DNA of 64,000 nucleotides from assembly GCA_047633175.1 (NCBI GenBank), contig JBLIEQ010000008.1, forward strand, positions 68,819 to 132,818. Direction: 5' to 3'. The notes under the pieces were generated by a model that was not told the DNA's origin, did no database searches, and saw nothing but the letters and a program-made list of their open reading frames with translations. The stretch's first letter is position 1. Each line of letters opens with the position of its first letter. The stretch is from Motiliproteus sp047633175 (GTDB taxonomy: Bacteria; Pseudomonadota; Gammaproteobacteria; Pseudomonadales; Balneatricaceae). Positions 8,074 to 16,573 of the stretch are shown here, one piece after another. The position numbers were made by a program, and so were the translations under genes.

Positions 8074-9336
8074 TCAGGAATCGACTCTGCACACCTTAGC
8101 CCCCAGGCATCGCATCTTCTCTTCAATACATTCATAGCCGCGATCAAGATGGTAGATCCGGTCAATCAATGTATCGCCCTTGGCAACCAACGCTGCAATA
8201 ATCAGACTGGCTGAGGCGCGCAGGTCGGTAGCCATCACCGGTGCCGCCTTGAGCTGTTCGATCCCCTCGATGATCACGCTATTGCCATCGATGGTGCATT
8301 TCGCGCCCATCCGCGTCATCTCCTGGATATGCATAAAGCGGTTTTCAAAAATAGTCTCGCGGATAATGCCTACACCCTCTGCAACCGCGTTCATGGCCGC
8401 AAACTGTGCCTGCATATCGGTGGGGAACGCCGGATAGGGTGCCGTCGTGACATTGACCGCCTTCGGACGCTGACCCTTCATATCCAGACGGATCCAGTCG
8501 GCGCCAGTCTCAATCTCGGCACCGGCTTTTTCCAACTTTAACAGCACGGCTTCGAGAATATCGGGACGGGTATTGTTCAATTTTATCCGCCCGCGAGAGG
8601 CCGCCGCGGCCACCAGATAGGTGCCGGTTTCGATCCGGTCTGGCATCACCGCATAGCTGCAGCCACCGAGCCTCTCTACACCCCTGATCGTGATGGTATC
8701 GGTGCCCTGGCCGCTAATATCCGCCCCCATAGTGATCAGGCACTCGGCCAGATCGACGACTTCAGGCTCTTTAGCCGCATTTTCAAGGGTGGTGATCCCC
8801 TTTGCGAGGGTCGCCGCCATCAAAATATTTTCGGTGCCGGTCACCGTCACCGTATCAAAGAGGATATGTGCGCCCTTAAGCCCGTTAACGGCCTGGGCGT
8901 GAATGTAGCCCTCCTCCACAGTGATCGTCGCGCCCATCGCCTCCAGACCACGAATATGCAGATCGACCGGCCGGCTGCCGATCGCACAGCCTCCGGGTAG
9001 CGAGACTTCCGCCTTGCCAAAACGTGCCAGCATCGGCCCCAGCACCAGAATCGACGCCCGCATAGTCTTAACCAGATCATAGGGGGCAACCAGGGTATTG
9101 ACGTGACGAGGATCGATCTGCGCATTATGGTTCTCATCCATCGCTACACCGACCCCCATCCGACCCAGGAGTTTGAGCATGGTCGCCACGTCCTGCAGCT
9201 GGGGCAGGTTGCGAATAGAGACCAGCCCCTCGGCCAGCAGTGTTGCGGCAAGGATAGGCAGCGCCGCATTTTTGGCCCCTGAGATCCAGACTTCGCCATC
9301 GATCCGGCATTCACCGGATATTTTTAATTTATCCAT
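8074..9336 (-). CDS. murA: UDP-N-acetylglucosamine 1-carboxyvinyltransferase
   Basis: The first committed enzyme of peptidoglycan precursor synthesis, adding enolpyruvate from PEP to UDP-GlcNAc. The 420-residue protein has the EPSP-synthase-like two-domain fold; K22 and N23 lie in SGAKNAALP, and C117 lies in PGGCAIGSRPVDLH, equivalent to E. coli Cys115, the fosfomycin target. The C-terminal DLRASASLIIAAL is also typical. It is followed by hisG 81 bp downstream and preceded by the IbaG-type gene, as in many Pseudomonas-like genomes. Confidence 0.98.
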   Translation of the reverse strand: MDKLKISGECRIDGEVWISGAKNAALPILAATLLAEGLVSIRNLPQLQDVATMLKLLGRMGVGVAMDENHNAQIDPRHVNTLVAPYDLVKTMRASILVLGPMLARFGKAEVSLPGGCAIGSRPVDLHIRGLEAMGATITVEEGYIHAQAVNGLKGAHILFDTVTVTGTENILMAATLAKGITTLENAAKEPEVVDLAECLITMGADISGQGTDTITIRGVERLGGCSYAVMPDRIETGTYLVAAAASRGRIKLNNTRPDILEAVLLKLEKAGAEIETGADWIRLDMKGQRPKAVNVTTAPYPAFPTDMQAQFAAMNAVAEGVGIIRETIFENRFMHIQEMTRMGAKCTIDGNSVIIEGIEQLKAAPVMATDLRASASLIIAALVAKGDTLIDRIYHLDRGYECIEEKMRCLGAKVCRVDS

Positions 9337-9414
9337 ACTACTTCCACTACTATTTCCTCTACTACAGGGGGTTCTAGCCCCTGTTTACCCTGATCCTATC
9401 AAGACCGACGACGA

Positions 9415-9660
9415 TTAGCCGTTCTGCAGCGCAAGCCACTGAGCGGGCGTATAAGTCTTTATCTTCACTGCGTGGATCGAGCCATCGGCGATCTGTGCAG
9501 TCACACAGCCATAGACCAGCTGCTGCTTTTTAACGGGTGACAACCCTGCAAAGAGCTCGCCCACGACGGTGACCTCAAACGAGCAACCCTCACCCGCAGT
9601 GATCACTTCACAGCCTTCCAGCTGCTGTTCGATCAGCTGCTTTACTTCAACTGCCTGCAT
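9415..9660 (-). CDS. ibaG: BolA-family protein IbaG (YrbA)
   Basis: An 81-residue BolA-like protein. It has the class II KH-like fold pattern with FEVTVVGELFAGLSPVKKQQLVYG and the conserved HAVKIKTYTP near the C-terminus, where the histidine can ligate a 2Fe-2S cluster shared with monothiol glutaredoxin. IbaG/YrbA is typically encoded just before murA, as here. Its role in other species lies in iron-sulfur handling and acid or envelope stress. Confidence 0.92.
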   Translation of the reverse strand: MQAVEVKQLIEQQLEGCEVITAGEGCSFEVTVVGELFAGLSPVKKQQLVYGCVTAQIADGSIHAVKIKTYTPAQWLALQNG

Positions 9661-9790
9661 AAATACTCCAGCTTGATGGACCCAAAAACGAAGCGGCCAA
9701 TAGTATAGAAAACCACCCTAAAAGGCGAAGCCTGGAACAGCCTCAGGCTGCTCTGTAGTCATGATCAGGGGGCTCGATTGAGAGTCACGA

Positions 9791-10102
9791 TCAGGAGTCA
9801 CGATCGGGAGCGGCAACCAGCGACTGCAGGTCACTCAGCGCGGCTATCGCATGCAGCTCGGCGGGCAGAGAACAGAACTCGACCTCGGTACCCCGCTGCT
9901 GGCCCTTGCGCCGCCAGTTCAGCAGTAACGATAGCGCCGCCGTATTGACCGAACTAACTGCCGAAAAATCAAACCGGCACACGCCCCCGGCCTGCTCTAT
10001 TGCATCACAACCGGCGTCACTCAGGGGGACCACCGAGTTAAAATCGATCGCACCCGAGACCTGCCACACTCCGGGTTGCTGCTCTGCCAGCTGCGCCGGC
10101 AC
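9791..10102 (-). CDS. mlaB: STAS-domain protein MlaB
   Basis: A 103-residue STAS-domain protein, the small cytoplasmic subunit that binds and stabilises the MlaF ATPase. FDFSAVSSVNTAALSLLLNW is the core STAS motif, with a Ser/Thr-rich loop as in the anti-sigma antagonist fold. I chose the GTG at 10102, which begins 1 bp after the mlaD stop; the frame is open further upstream but only inside mlaD. It follows mlaD directly, so no mlaC gene is present between them (see findings). Confidence 0.88.
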   Translation of the reverse strand: MPAQLAEQQPGVWQVSGAIDFNSVVPLSDAGCDAIEQAGGVCRFDFSAVSSVNTAALSLLLNWRRKGQQRGTEVEFCSLPAELHAIAALSDLQSLVAAPDRDS

Positions 10103-10103
10103 C

Positions 10104-10562
10104 TTACTCGGTGACCTTGTTAAACAGGAACTTGCCAATAAGCTCCTCGAGCACCAGCGAAGACTGCGTATCGCCAATGGTATCACCATCGCGGAGCAGC
10201 TCCTCATCGGCGCCCACGGTCACTCCTATATACTTTTCGCCCAGCAACCCTGCGGTAAGAATCGCCGCCGAGGTATCGTAACTCAGGTAATTCGCATCCT
10301 TATTGATCTTCATTTCGACGCGCGCCTTAAGCAGCTTCTTGTCGATAGTGATGGAGGCAACCTCGCCGATCACCACCCCCGACATCGATACTTTAGAGCG
10401 TTCGGTCAGCCCGCCTGCATTCTCAAACAGCGCGTAGAGGGTATAGCGCTGCTGATTGCCAGACAGGCTCAGGCCGCTGATATTAACGATCAGCACCGCC
10501 AGCGCCACCAATCCAGCCAGCATAAAGGTACCGACGCCCAGTTCCAGGGTTCGCATCCGCAT
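10104..10562 (-). CDS. mlaD: MCE-domain substrate-binding protein MlaD
   Basis: A 152-residue protein with an N-terminal membrane helix (about residues 10-30, FMLAGLVALAVLIVNI) and one MCE domain (about 40-120; YTLYALFENAGGLTERSKVSMSGVVIGEV). Six MlaD subunits form the periplasmic ring on the MlaFEDB transporter that moves phospholipids between inner and outer membranes. The motif LLGEKYIGVTVG is typical of the family. The gene sits between mlaE (2-bp gap) and mlaB (1-bp gap). Confidence 0.96.
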   Translation of the reverse strand: MRMRTLELGVGTFMLAGLVALAVLIVNISGLSLSGNQQRYTLYALFENAGGLTERSKVSMSGVVIGEVASITIDKKLLKARVEMKINKDANYLSYDTSAAILTAGLLGEKYIGVTVGADEELLRDGDTIGDTQSSLVLEELIGKFLFNKVTE

Positions 10563-10564
10563 GA

Positions 10565-11356
10565 TTAAAGATCTCCAAACATAAGTGCCGTCAGCAGGAA
10601 GTCGAGTCCCAGAATTGCCAACGATGAATAGACAACGGTTGTGGTTGTCGCCTTGCTGATCCCTTCAGACGTAGGGACACAATCATAACCCTGAAAAACA
10701 GCGATCCAGGTCACTACAAAACCAAAGACGACCGCTTTGATGATGCCGTTAACGACATCATCACCAAACTCGACCGAGGCCTGCATATTGGACCAGAACG
10801 AGCCTTCGTAGATGCCCAGCCATTCAACACCTACCAGCATGCCACCCCAGACCCCGACCACGCTGAAGATCATCGATAGGATGGGCAGCGAGATAAATCC
10901 GGCCCAGAATCGGGGTGCCACTATCCGGCGCAACGGATCGACGCCGATCATCTCCATTCCTGCCAGCTGCTCCGTCGCCTTCATCAGTCCGATCTCGGCG
11001 GTCAGCGCCGATCCTGCCCTGCCCGCGAACAGCAACGCGGTCACCACCGGCGACAGCTCACGTACCAGACTGAGCGCCACCATCTGCCCGACCGCCTGCT
11101 CCGACCCGTAATCGACCAGCAGGGTGTAACCCTGCAGACTGATCACCATGCCGATAAACAACCCCGATACGATGATAATGATCATCGATAGCACGCCCAC
11201 CGAGTACAGCTGGCGCATCAGTAACGGGAAACTGCTTCGCGGGGTCGGCCGCGCAACCAGGGACTGGTACAGAAAAACCCCCGCGCGCCCCATCGTCATC
11301 ACTCTGGAAAGCGTATTGCGCCCTAGCGCCGCTATCACCTCACTCATCAACAGCAC
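10565..11356 (-). CDS. mlaE: Phospholipid ABC transporter permease MlaE
   Basis: A 263-residue integral membrane permease with about five hydrophobic segments. It carries the MlaE-family region FAGRAGSALTAEIGLMKATEQ, which includes the coupling segment facing the ATPase, and DPLRRIVAPRFWAGFISLP. It overlaps the end of mlaF by 17 bp and precedes mlaD by 2 bp, so the subunits are probably made in register. Confidence 0.97.
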   Translation of the reverse strand: MLLMSEVIAALGRNTLSRVMTMGRAGVFLYQSLVARPTPRSSFPLLMRQLYSVGVLSMIIIIVSGLFIGMVISLQGYTLLVDYGSEQAVGQMVALSLVRELSPVVTALLFAGRAGSALTAEIGLMKATEQLAGMEMIGVDPLRRIVAPRFWAGFISLPILSMIFSVVGVWGGMLVGVEWLGIYEGSFWSNMQASVEFGDDVVNGIIKAVVFGFVVTWIAVFQGYDCVPTSEGISKATTTTVVYSSLAILGLDFLLTALMFGDL

Positions 11357-12161
11357 CTCTGGGCATCAAGCTCTCTAAATAGTCAGCAGCCGGATAATGG
11401 AAGGGCACAGGACCATCGGGAAGCCCCTGCATAAATTGCTTCACCTGCGGCAGATCCTCTTTCAGTACCTGCTCTGGGGTCCCGTGGGCCAGTACCCGGG
11501 AATCCGAGATCAGATAGACATAGTCGGCAATGCTGAGGGTTTCGTGAATATCGTGAGAGACCACGATACTGGTGTGCCCCAGAGCGGTATTAAGCGACCT
11601 TATCAGCTTAACCACCACGCCCATCGCTATCGGATCTTGGCCGGCAAAGGGTTCGTCATACATCATCAGATCCGGATCCAAGGAGATCGCCCGTGCCAGG
11701 GCCACGCGGCGTGCCATACCGCCGGAGAGTTCACTGGGCATTAATTTCTCCGCCCCGCGCAATCCAACCGATTGCAGCTTTACCAGCACCAGATCGCGCA
11801 CCATCTGCTCCGGCAAGCGAGTATGAACCCGCAGCGGAAAAGCCACGTTATCAAACACACTCATATCGGTAAAAAGCGCGCCGCTCTGGAACAGCATCCC
11901 CATCCGCTCGCGCAGATCAAAGAGTTCCGAGCGTCCGAGCCCGGGCACACTGTGACCATCGATAATAATATCACCGGCATCGGGACGCAGCTGACCGCCG
12001 ATCAGCTTTAGCAGCGTGGTTTTGCCGGTACCACTGGGGCCCATAATTGCGGTTATCTTGCCACGCGGGATCTGCATCGACAGATCCTGGAAGATCGTGC
12101 GACCGTTGCGGGTGAAGGTCAGCCCTTCGATGCGAATAAGAATGTCGTCGAGTAATTTCAT
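11340..12161 (-). CDS. mlaF: Phospholipid ABC transporter ATPase MlaF
   Basis: The ATPase that powers MlaFEDB. Counting from the ATG at 12161, the Walker A is GPSGTGKT (41-48), the ABC signature is LSGGMARRV and Walker B is MMYDEPFAGQDP. The open frame extends 13 codons further upstream, but MKLLDDILIRIEGLTF is the family-like N-terminus. It is the first gene of the minus-strand mla operon, and the divergent spacer to yrbG (220 bp) should hold its promoter. Confidence 0.96.
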   Translation of the reverse strand: MKLLDDILIRIEGLTFTRNGRTIFQDLSMQIPRGKITAIMGPSGTGKTTLLKLIGGQLRPDAGDIIIDGHSVPGLGRSELFDLRERMGMLFQSGALFTDMSVFDNVAFPLRVHTRLPEQMVRDLVLVKLQSVGLRGAEKLMPSELSGGMARRVALARAISLDPDLMMYDEPFAGQDPIAMGVVVKLIRSLNTALGHTSIVVSHDIHETLSIADYVYLISDSRVLAHGTPEQVLKEDLPQVKQFMQGLPDGPVPFHYPAADYLESLMPRGAVDE

Positions 12162-12381
12162 AGTCTGAACAAGGGTCTGATAAGGGTCCGTATGAGGCAC
12201 GCTTAGAAACGAGGGGCGCTACTATAGCATCTGCTCTCGTGTGAATGTAGACTGCCCAGCATTCAATCTCGGCTAACTTACTCACAATAAACATACGGCT
12301 ATAAAAACAGGGACAATAGCAGGTTGCCCTGGGCTGTGCATCAGCAGCGATAACTCAATTTTATGGTTACTGGAACTCTCG

Positions 12382-13347
12382 ATGCCTGAGATGCTACCCG
12401 CAATTGGTGCCATTCTGGCCGGTTTTGTGATCCTAATATGGAGCGCCGATCGCTTCGTGACCGGGGCCGCTGCCACCGCCAAGAACTTGGGCATGTCACC
12501 GATGCTGATCGGCCTGACAATAGTATCCATCGGCACCTCCGCGCCCGAGATGCTGGTATCGGGCATCGCCTCCTATACGGGTGCAGGGGGCCTCGCGATC
12601 GGCAATGCCCTAGGCTCCAATATCGCCAATATCGGCCTAGTACTCGGGATAACCGCTCTGATCGCCCCCCTGCCGGTCAAATCAGGCATCCTGCGTAAAG
12701 AGCTGCCCCTGCTGCTAGCGGTGTCAGTGCTTGCCGGCCTGGTACTGATCGACGGCGAGCTCGACCGTTTCGACGGCGGCATTCTGCTTATAGGCCTGGT
12801 TATCACCCTGCTCCTGTTCGCTCGCTTTCAGCGTTATGCTGATCCCGACGAGGTCGTCCATGAAGAGGAGGAACTGCCCAACCTGCCCCAAGCGCGTGCC
12901 CTGTTCTGGCTTATTGTCGGCCTGGCCCTCCTGGCCACGAGCTCACGCCTGCTGGTCTGGGGCGCAACCAATATCGCCACCGCCCTGGGGGTCAGCGATC
13001 TGATCATCGGCCTCACTATCGTCGCGATCGGCACCAGTCTCCCCGAACTTGCTGCCTCCGTCGTCAGCGCCCTCAGGGGCCACCATGATATCGCTATCGG
13101 CAACATTGTCGGCTCTAATATCTTCAACTTATTAGCGGTCATGTCGCTGCCCGGTTTGATCCAGCCGTTCAGCTTCGACAGCCTGGTACTGTGGCGCGAT
13201 TACAGCGCCATGATGCTATTCACCCTGGCGCTGCTGGCATTTGCTTATCTGATGGAAAGAGGCAAGATCAACCGCGCTGAGGGCTGCCTGCTGCTGACGG
13301 GCTATTCAGGCTACTTGGGATTACTATATTATATGGCTTCAGCCTAA
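12382..13347 (+). CDS. yrbG: YrbG-type Ca2+(K+)/Na+ antiporter
   Basis: A 321-residue inner-membrane cation/calcium exchanger with about ten hydrophobic segments. Two inverted alpha-repeats are plain: GLTIVSIGTSAPEMLVS near residues 45-61 and GLTIVAIGTSLPELAAS near 213-229. Each is followed by GNALGSNIANIGLVLG or GNIVGSNIFNLLAV. The acidic residues in these repeats bind the cations in known exchangers. The gene is divergent from mlaF and precedes kdsD, as in E. coli. Confidence 0.95.
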   Translation: MPEMLPAIGAILAGFVILIWSADRFVTGAAATAKNLGMSPMLIGLTIVSIGTSAPEMLVSGIASYTGAGGLAIGNALGSNIANIGLVLGITALIAPLPVKSGILRKELPLLLAVSVLAGLVLIDGELDRFDGGILLIGLVITLLLFARFQRYADPDEVVHEEEELPNLPQARALFWLIVGLALLATSSRLLVWGATNIATALGVSDLIIGLTIVAIGTSLPELAASVVSALRGHHDIAIGNIVGSNIFNLLAVMSLPGLIQPFSFDSLVLWRDYSAMMLFTLALLAFAYLMERGKINRAEGCLLLTGYSGYLGLLYYMASA

Positions 13348-13376
13348 CCCAAACCCAGCAACCGCCACCAGACCCG

Positions 13377-14360
13377 ATGGATTTTATGAGCTCTCCTGAC
13401 CTGTATATTCAATCCGCCCGCCGAACGATTGCCGTGGAAGCGGCAGCTGTCGCCGCCCTCGAACAGCAGCTAGACCATAATTTCAGCCACGCCTGCGAGC
13501 TGGCACTCAACTGCAAAGGCCGGGTAATCGTGACCGGCATGGGTAAATCGGGGCATATTGGCAAAAAAATAGCGGCAACGCTCGCCAGTACCGGAACCCC
13601 CTCTTTTTATGTCCACCCGGGCGAGGCCAGTCATGGCGATATGGGTATGATCACCGCTCAGGATCTAGTGATCGCTCTGTCAAACTCAGGCAGCACGGCC
13701 GAGGTGGTTACCCTGCTGCCACTGATTCAACGCCTCGGAATCCCGTTAATCAGCATCACCGGAAACCCGTTCTCCGTGCTTTCCCAAGCCGCCAACGCCC
13801 ATCTTGACGTTAGCATCAAGAACGAGGCCTGCCCACTGGGACTGGCACCGACCGCCAGCACCACCGCCGCACTGGTGATCGGCGATGCGCTAGCGATCGC
13901 CCTTCTCGAAGCCCGAGGCTTCAGCCCGGAAGACTTTGCCTTCTCCCACCCCGGTGGCGCCTTGGGGCGCAAGCTGCTGCTCAAGGTCAAGGACCTGATG
14001 CACAGCGGCACACGCCTGCCACAGGTCCACCAGCACACCAGCCTGAGCGACACCCTGATCGAGATTAGCCACAAAGGCCTGGGGATGTGTGCCGTTGTTG
14101 ATGACGCGGGACTGCTGGTCGGCATATTTACCGATGGCGACCTAAGGCGCACCCTCGACCTGCAACTGAATCTGAAGCAGACACCGATCGCACAGATAAT
14201 GACCCTTGAGGCCCAAACCACAACCGCCGACAGCCTGGCGGCTGCAGCACTGCACCTGATGGAAGAGCGCAAAATCAACGGTCTTATCGTTATCGATGCA
14301 GAGCACCGGCCAATAGGTGCGCTCAATATGCACGACCTGCTGCGTGCGGGGGTGCTCTAA
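13377..14360 (+). CDS. kdsD: Arabinose-5-phosphate isomerase
   Basis: Converts ribulose-5-phosphate to arabinose-5-phosphate, the first step toward KDO for lipopolysaccharide. The 327-residue protein has an N-terminal SIS sugar-isomerase domain (GMGKSGHIGKKIAATLASTG near residues 55-74; ALSNSGSTAEVV) and two C-terminal CBS domains (from about residue 205: DLMHSGTRLPQV and IAQIMTLEAQTTTADSL). The next gene in the usual order is kdsC, but here lptC follows after about 58 bp. The start could also be the ATG three codons later. Confidence 0.96.
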   Translation: MDFMSSPDLYIQSARRTIAVEAAAVAALEQQLDHNFSHACELALNCKGRVIVTGMGKSGHIGKKIAATLASTGTPSFYVHPGEASHGDMGMITAQDLVIALSNSGSTAEVVTLLPLIQRLGIPLISITGNPFSVLSQAANAHLDVSIKNEACPLGLAPTASTTAALVIGDALAIALLEARGFSPEDFAFSHPGGALGRKLLLKVKDLMHSGTRLPQVHQHTSLSDTLIEISHKGLGMCAVVDDAGLLVGIFTDGDLRRTLDLQLNLKQTPIAQIMTLEAQTTTADSLAAAALHLMEERKINGLIVIDAEHRPIGALNMHDLLRAGVL

Positions 14361-14418
14361 TGGATCGATCCAGACCACAACAACCCACAGCGCAATCCAC
14401 TGTGCGCTCAGGACTCTC

Positions 14419-14976
14419 GTGAATTCAAAGGGTTTAAAACTGTTTCTATCTCTCAGCGCCAGCCTTCTGATACTGCTGGCCTGGGGCTTTATGGAACCTG
14501 AGCGCATCGTCCTCTATTCAGAATCGACCCATATAGGCGAAGCCGATGCTTATACGACCGGCGTCAAGATTCAGCAGTTTGACCTTGAGGGCAGACTGAC
14601 CTACTCGATCCAGGGCCGGCGCATTCGCCACCTGCCCAGCACCGACCACACCCTGATCGATGAGCCGATCATAACCCTGTACCGGGAAGGCAAAGCCCCG
14701 ATCACCGCCCAAGCCCACCTGGGAGATTTAGAGCCCGACCATGATACCTTCTGGTTACGCGAGGAGGTGGTACTGTATAACCAGATCGACCGGCGCTATC
14801 GCTTTGAGACCCCCAACCTGAAGATTACGCCCGCAACACAACGGGTAGAGACCGATGCCGAGGTAGCCATCTATCAGCCCATCGGCAACACCCATGCCAT
14901 CGGCATGACGGCGAATTTCACCGACGATACTCTTGTGCTTCACAACGCAGTCCGAGGCCGCTATGAACCCAATTAA
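14419..14976 (+). CDS. lptC: LPS transport bitopic protein LptC
   Basis: LptC takes lipopolysaccharide from LptB2FG at the inner membrane and passes it to LptA. The protein of about 185 residues begins at GTG 14419 with one membrane helix (KLFLSLSASLLILLAWGFM), followed by a periplasmic beta-jellyroll; FDLEGRLTYSIQGRRIRHLP and GMTANFTDDTLVLHNAVRGRYEPN are typical. The open frame continues upstream into kdsD, but the chosen start gives the family-like N-terminus. Its last 14 bp overlap the start of a truncated second lptA-like start (see next entries). Confidence 0.93.
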   Translation: MNSKGLKLFLSLSASLLILLAWGFMEPERIVLYSESTHIGEADAYTTGVKIQQFDLEGRLTYSIQGRRIRHLPSTDHTLIDEPIITLYREGKAPITAQAHLGDLEPDHDTFWLREEVVLYNQIDRRYRFETPNLKITPATQRVETDAEVAIYQPIGNTHAIGMTANFTDDTLVLHNAVRGRYEPN

Positions 14977-15139
14977 CCGTTGCCTGCTTTTTACTACGCA
15001 GGCGCTGGCGCTGGCACACCTTAAAACAACAGCTCAAGACAACAGCATGACGGCAAATTTCACCGACGATACGACTCCCTTGCACAACCTCCACAACGCA
15101 GTCCGAGGCCGCTATGAATCCAATTAACCGTTGCCTGCT
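14903..15139. repeat. Imperfect direct duplication of the lptC-lptA junction
   Basis: Copy 1 (14903-14988) and copy 2 (15045-15139) share GCATGACGGC(G/A)AATTTCACC, then GCAGTCCGAGGCCGCTATGA and CCGTTGCCTGCT. Both copies encode the C-terminal LptC tail and then the LptA start overlapping its stop. The two ATGs are 151 bp apart. Copy 2 carries a small insertion (9 bp net). The interval between them resembles the lptA signal-peptide region in degraded form. Confidence 0.9.
14963..15127 (+). pseudogene. Chimeric 54-residue ORF: LptA start fused to LptC tail
   Basis: Starting at the first of the two duplicated ATGs, this frame reads MNPINRCLLFTTQALALAH, like the LptA signal peptide, and ends TANFTDDTTP...HNAVRGRYESN, like the LptC C-terminus. 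It arises from the junction duplication and lacks the LptA body. It could still be translated, because its start is in the same context as true lptA, and it could send a short peptide to the periplasm. I regard it as a by-product unless expression shows otherwise. Confidence 0.8.
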
Positions 15140-15701
15140 CCTCTTCGGCTGTGCGCTGCTTACCACGCCGGCGATGGCATTACCTCAAGACAAACAACAG
15201 GCGATTGAAATATCTGCGGACACTGCTGAAATAAACGACAGCAGCGGCACCGCGATCTATTCCGGCAGCGTCAGGCTTATCCAGGGATCTCTGCGGCTCA
15301 ACGCCGACAAACTAACCTTGCACACCGACGGTAACGGTGACATCCGACTCCTAGTCGCGAAAGGACGCCCGGCTCATTTTCAGCAACAACATCAGCTCGA
15401 CGCTCCGATCACCCATGGCTATGCGCAGACGATTGAGTTCGATATCCAGCTAGATCTGCTGACGCTGATCGAACAGGCCAAACTACTGCGCGCCGATGAC
15501 AGTTTCAAAGGCAAACGCATTCAGGTCGATACCACTAAAAACGTGATTCAGGCCTTCAGCGACAAGCAGCAGCCCAACAGCCGAGTACAGATGGTTATCA
15601 AGCCGCGGGCCAAGACCTCCGCTGCAACCGCCTCAACCACGCCTGCGCCTGACGCTACACCCCGCTCAGAAGACAGCACCCAAGAGACCCCACAACCATG
15701 A
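15114..15701 (+). CDS. lptA: Periplasmic LPS-bridge protein LptA
   Basis: LptA forms the periplasmic filament that carries lipopolysaccharide to LptDE. The 195-residue protein starts with a signal peptide (MNPINRCLLLFGCALLTTPAMA, probable cleavage after AMA). The OstA-like beta-jellyroll core includes QAIEISADTAEIN, GTAIYSGSVRLIQGSLRLNA and GHAQTIEFD-like strands, followed by a Pro/Thr-rich, probably disordered tail. The gene overlaps the chimeric ORF and lptB (ATGA, 4 bp). Confidence 0.95.
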   Translation: MNPINRCLLLFGCALLTTPAMALPQDKQQAIEISADTAEINDSSGTAIYSGSVRLIQGSLRLNADKLTLHTDGNGDIRLLVAKGRPAHFQQQHQLDAPITHGYAQTIEFDIQLDLLTLIEQAKLLRADDSFKGKRIQVDTTKNVIQAFSDKQQPNSRVQMVIKPRAKTSAATASTTPAPDATPRSEDSTQETPQP

Positions 15702-16423
15702 GCCGTCTCGAAGCACGCCACCTGGCTAAGACCTATAGCCGCCGCCAAGTCGTTAAAGATGTCTCTATAACCATTAATCAGGGCCAGGTCGTCGGCCTGC
15801 TCGGCCCCAATGGCGCGGGCAAGACCACCTGTTTTTACATGATCGTAGGATTAGTCCCCTCCGATCACGGCCAGGTTCTGGTTGACGACAAGGATATCAC
15901 CCGCCTGCCGATGCACGGTCGAGCCCAGAAAGGGATAGGCTACCTGCCTCAGGAAGCCTCTATTTTCCGTAAACTCAGCGTGCACGACAATATCATGGCG
16001 ATCCTTGAAACCCGTCGCGAACTCAACCTGCGCCAACGCCAGCAAGCCCTCGAAAAACTTCTGGATGAATTTCATATCCAACATATCCGCGACAGCGTGG
16101 GGATGAGCCTGTCGGGAGGCGAGAGACGACGTGTGGAGATAGCCAGAGCCCTGGCTACCGAGCCTGCCTTTATCTTGCTGGACGAACCCTTTGCCGGTGT
16201 CGATCCTATCTCTGTGAATGACATCAAACAGATCGTCACTCAACTTAAAGACCGGGGCATAGGGGTCCTGATTACCGACCACAATGTCCGCGAAACCCTG
16301 GATATCTGTGAGCACGCCTACATCGTTAATGATGGCTATCTGCTGGCCGAAGGCACACCCGATGAGATCCTGGCCGATGAACTGGTAAAATCCGTCTATC
16401 TGGGTGATAAGTTCCGACTATGA
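15698..16423 (+). CDS. lptB: LPS export ABC ATPase LptB
   Basis: The cytoplasmic ATPase of the LptB2FG extractor. In 241 residues it has Walker A GPNGAGKTT (36-44), the Q-loop region, the signature LSGGERRRVEIARAL, Walker B FILLDEPFAGVDP and the switch histidine in ITDHNVRETL. Sequence is closely family-like over its length. lptF and lptG are not in the window, which is usual because they lie elsewhere. Confidence 0.98.
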   Translation: MSRLEARHLAKTYSRRQVVKDVSITINQGQVVGLLGPNGAGKTTCFYMIVGLVPSDHGQVLVDDKDITRLPMHGRAQKGIGYLPQEASIFRKLSVHDNIMAILETRRELNLRQRQQALEKLLDEFHIQHIRDSVGMSLSGGERRRVEIARALATEPAFILLDEPFAGVDPISVNDIKQIVTQLKDRGIGVLITDHNVRETLDICEHAYIVNDGYLLAEGTPDEILADELVKSVYLGDKFRL

Positions 16424-16458
16424 TCTATAGGGAGTTCTGACTGCTATACGCTTTATCC

Positions 16459-16507
16459 CAGATCTATATGCAGATCTATATGCAGATCTATATGCCAGAT
16501 CTATGCC
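16459..16507. repeat. Short tandem repeat upstream of rpoN
   Basis: The unit CAGATCTATATG (12-13 bp) occurs three times, then a shortened CCAGATCTATGCC, in the 150-bp lptB-rpoN spacer. A related GATCTATAGCA repeat lies on the other side of rpoN (18138-18182). Confidence 0.9.
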
Positions 16508-16573
16508 GCTTTCCTGTATGCTGCAGGCAAATTTCACATCACCGCATTTGAAATAAGGTAACACTCTGACTCG

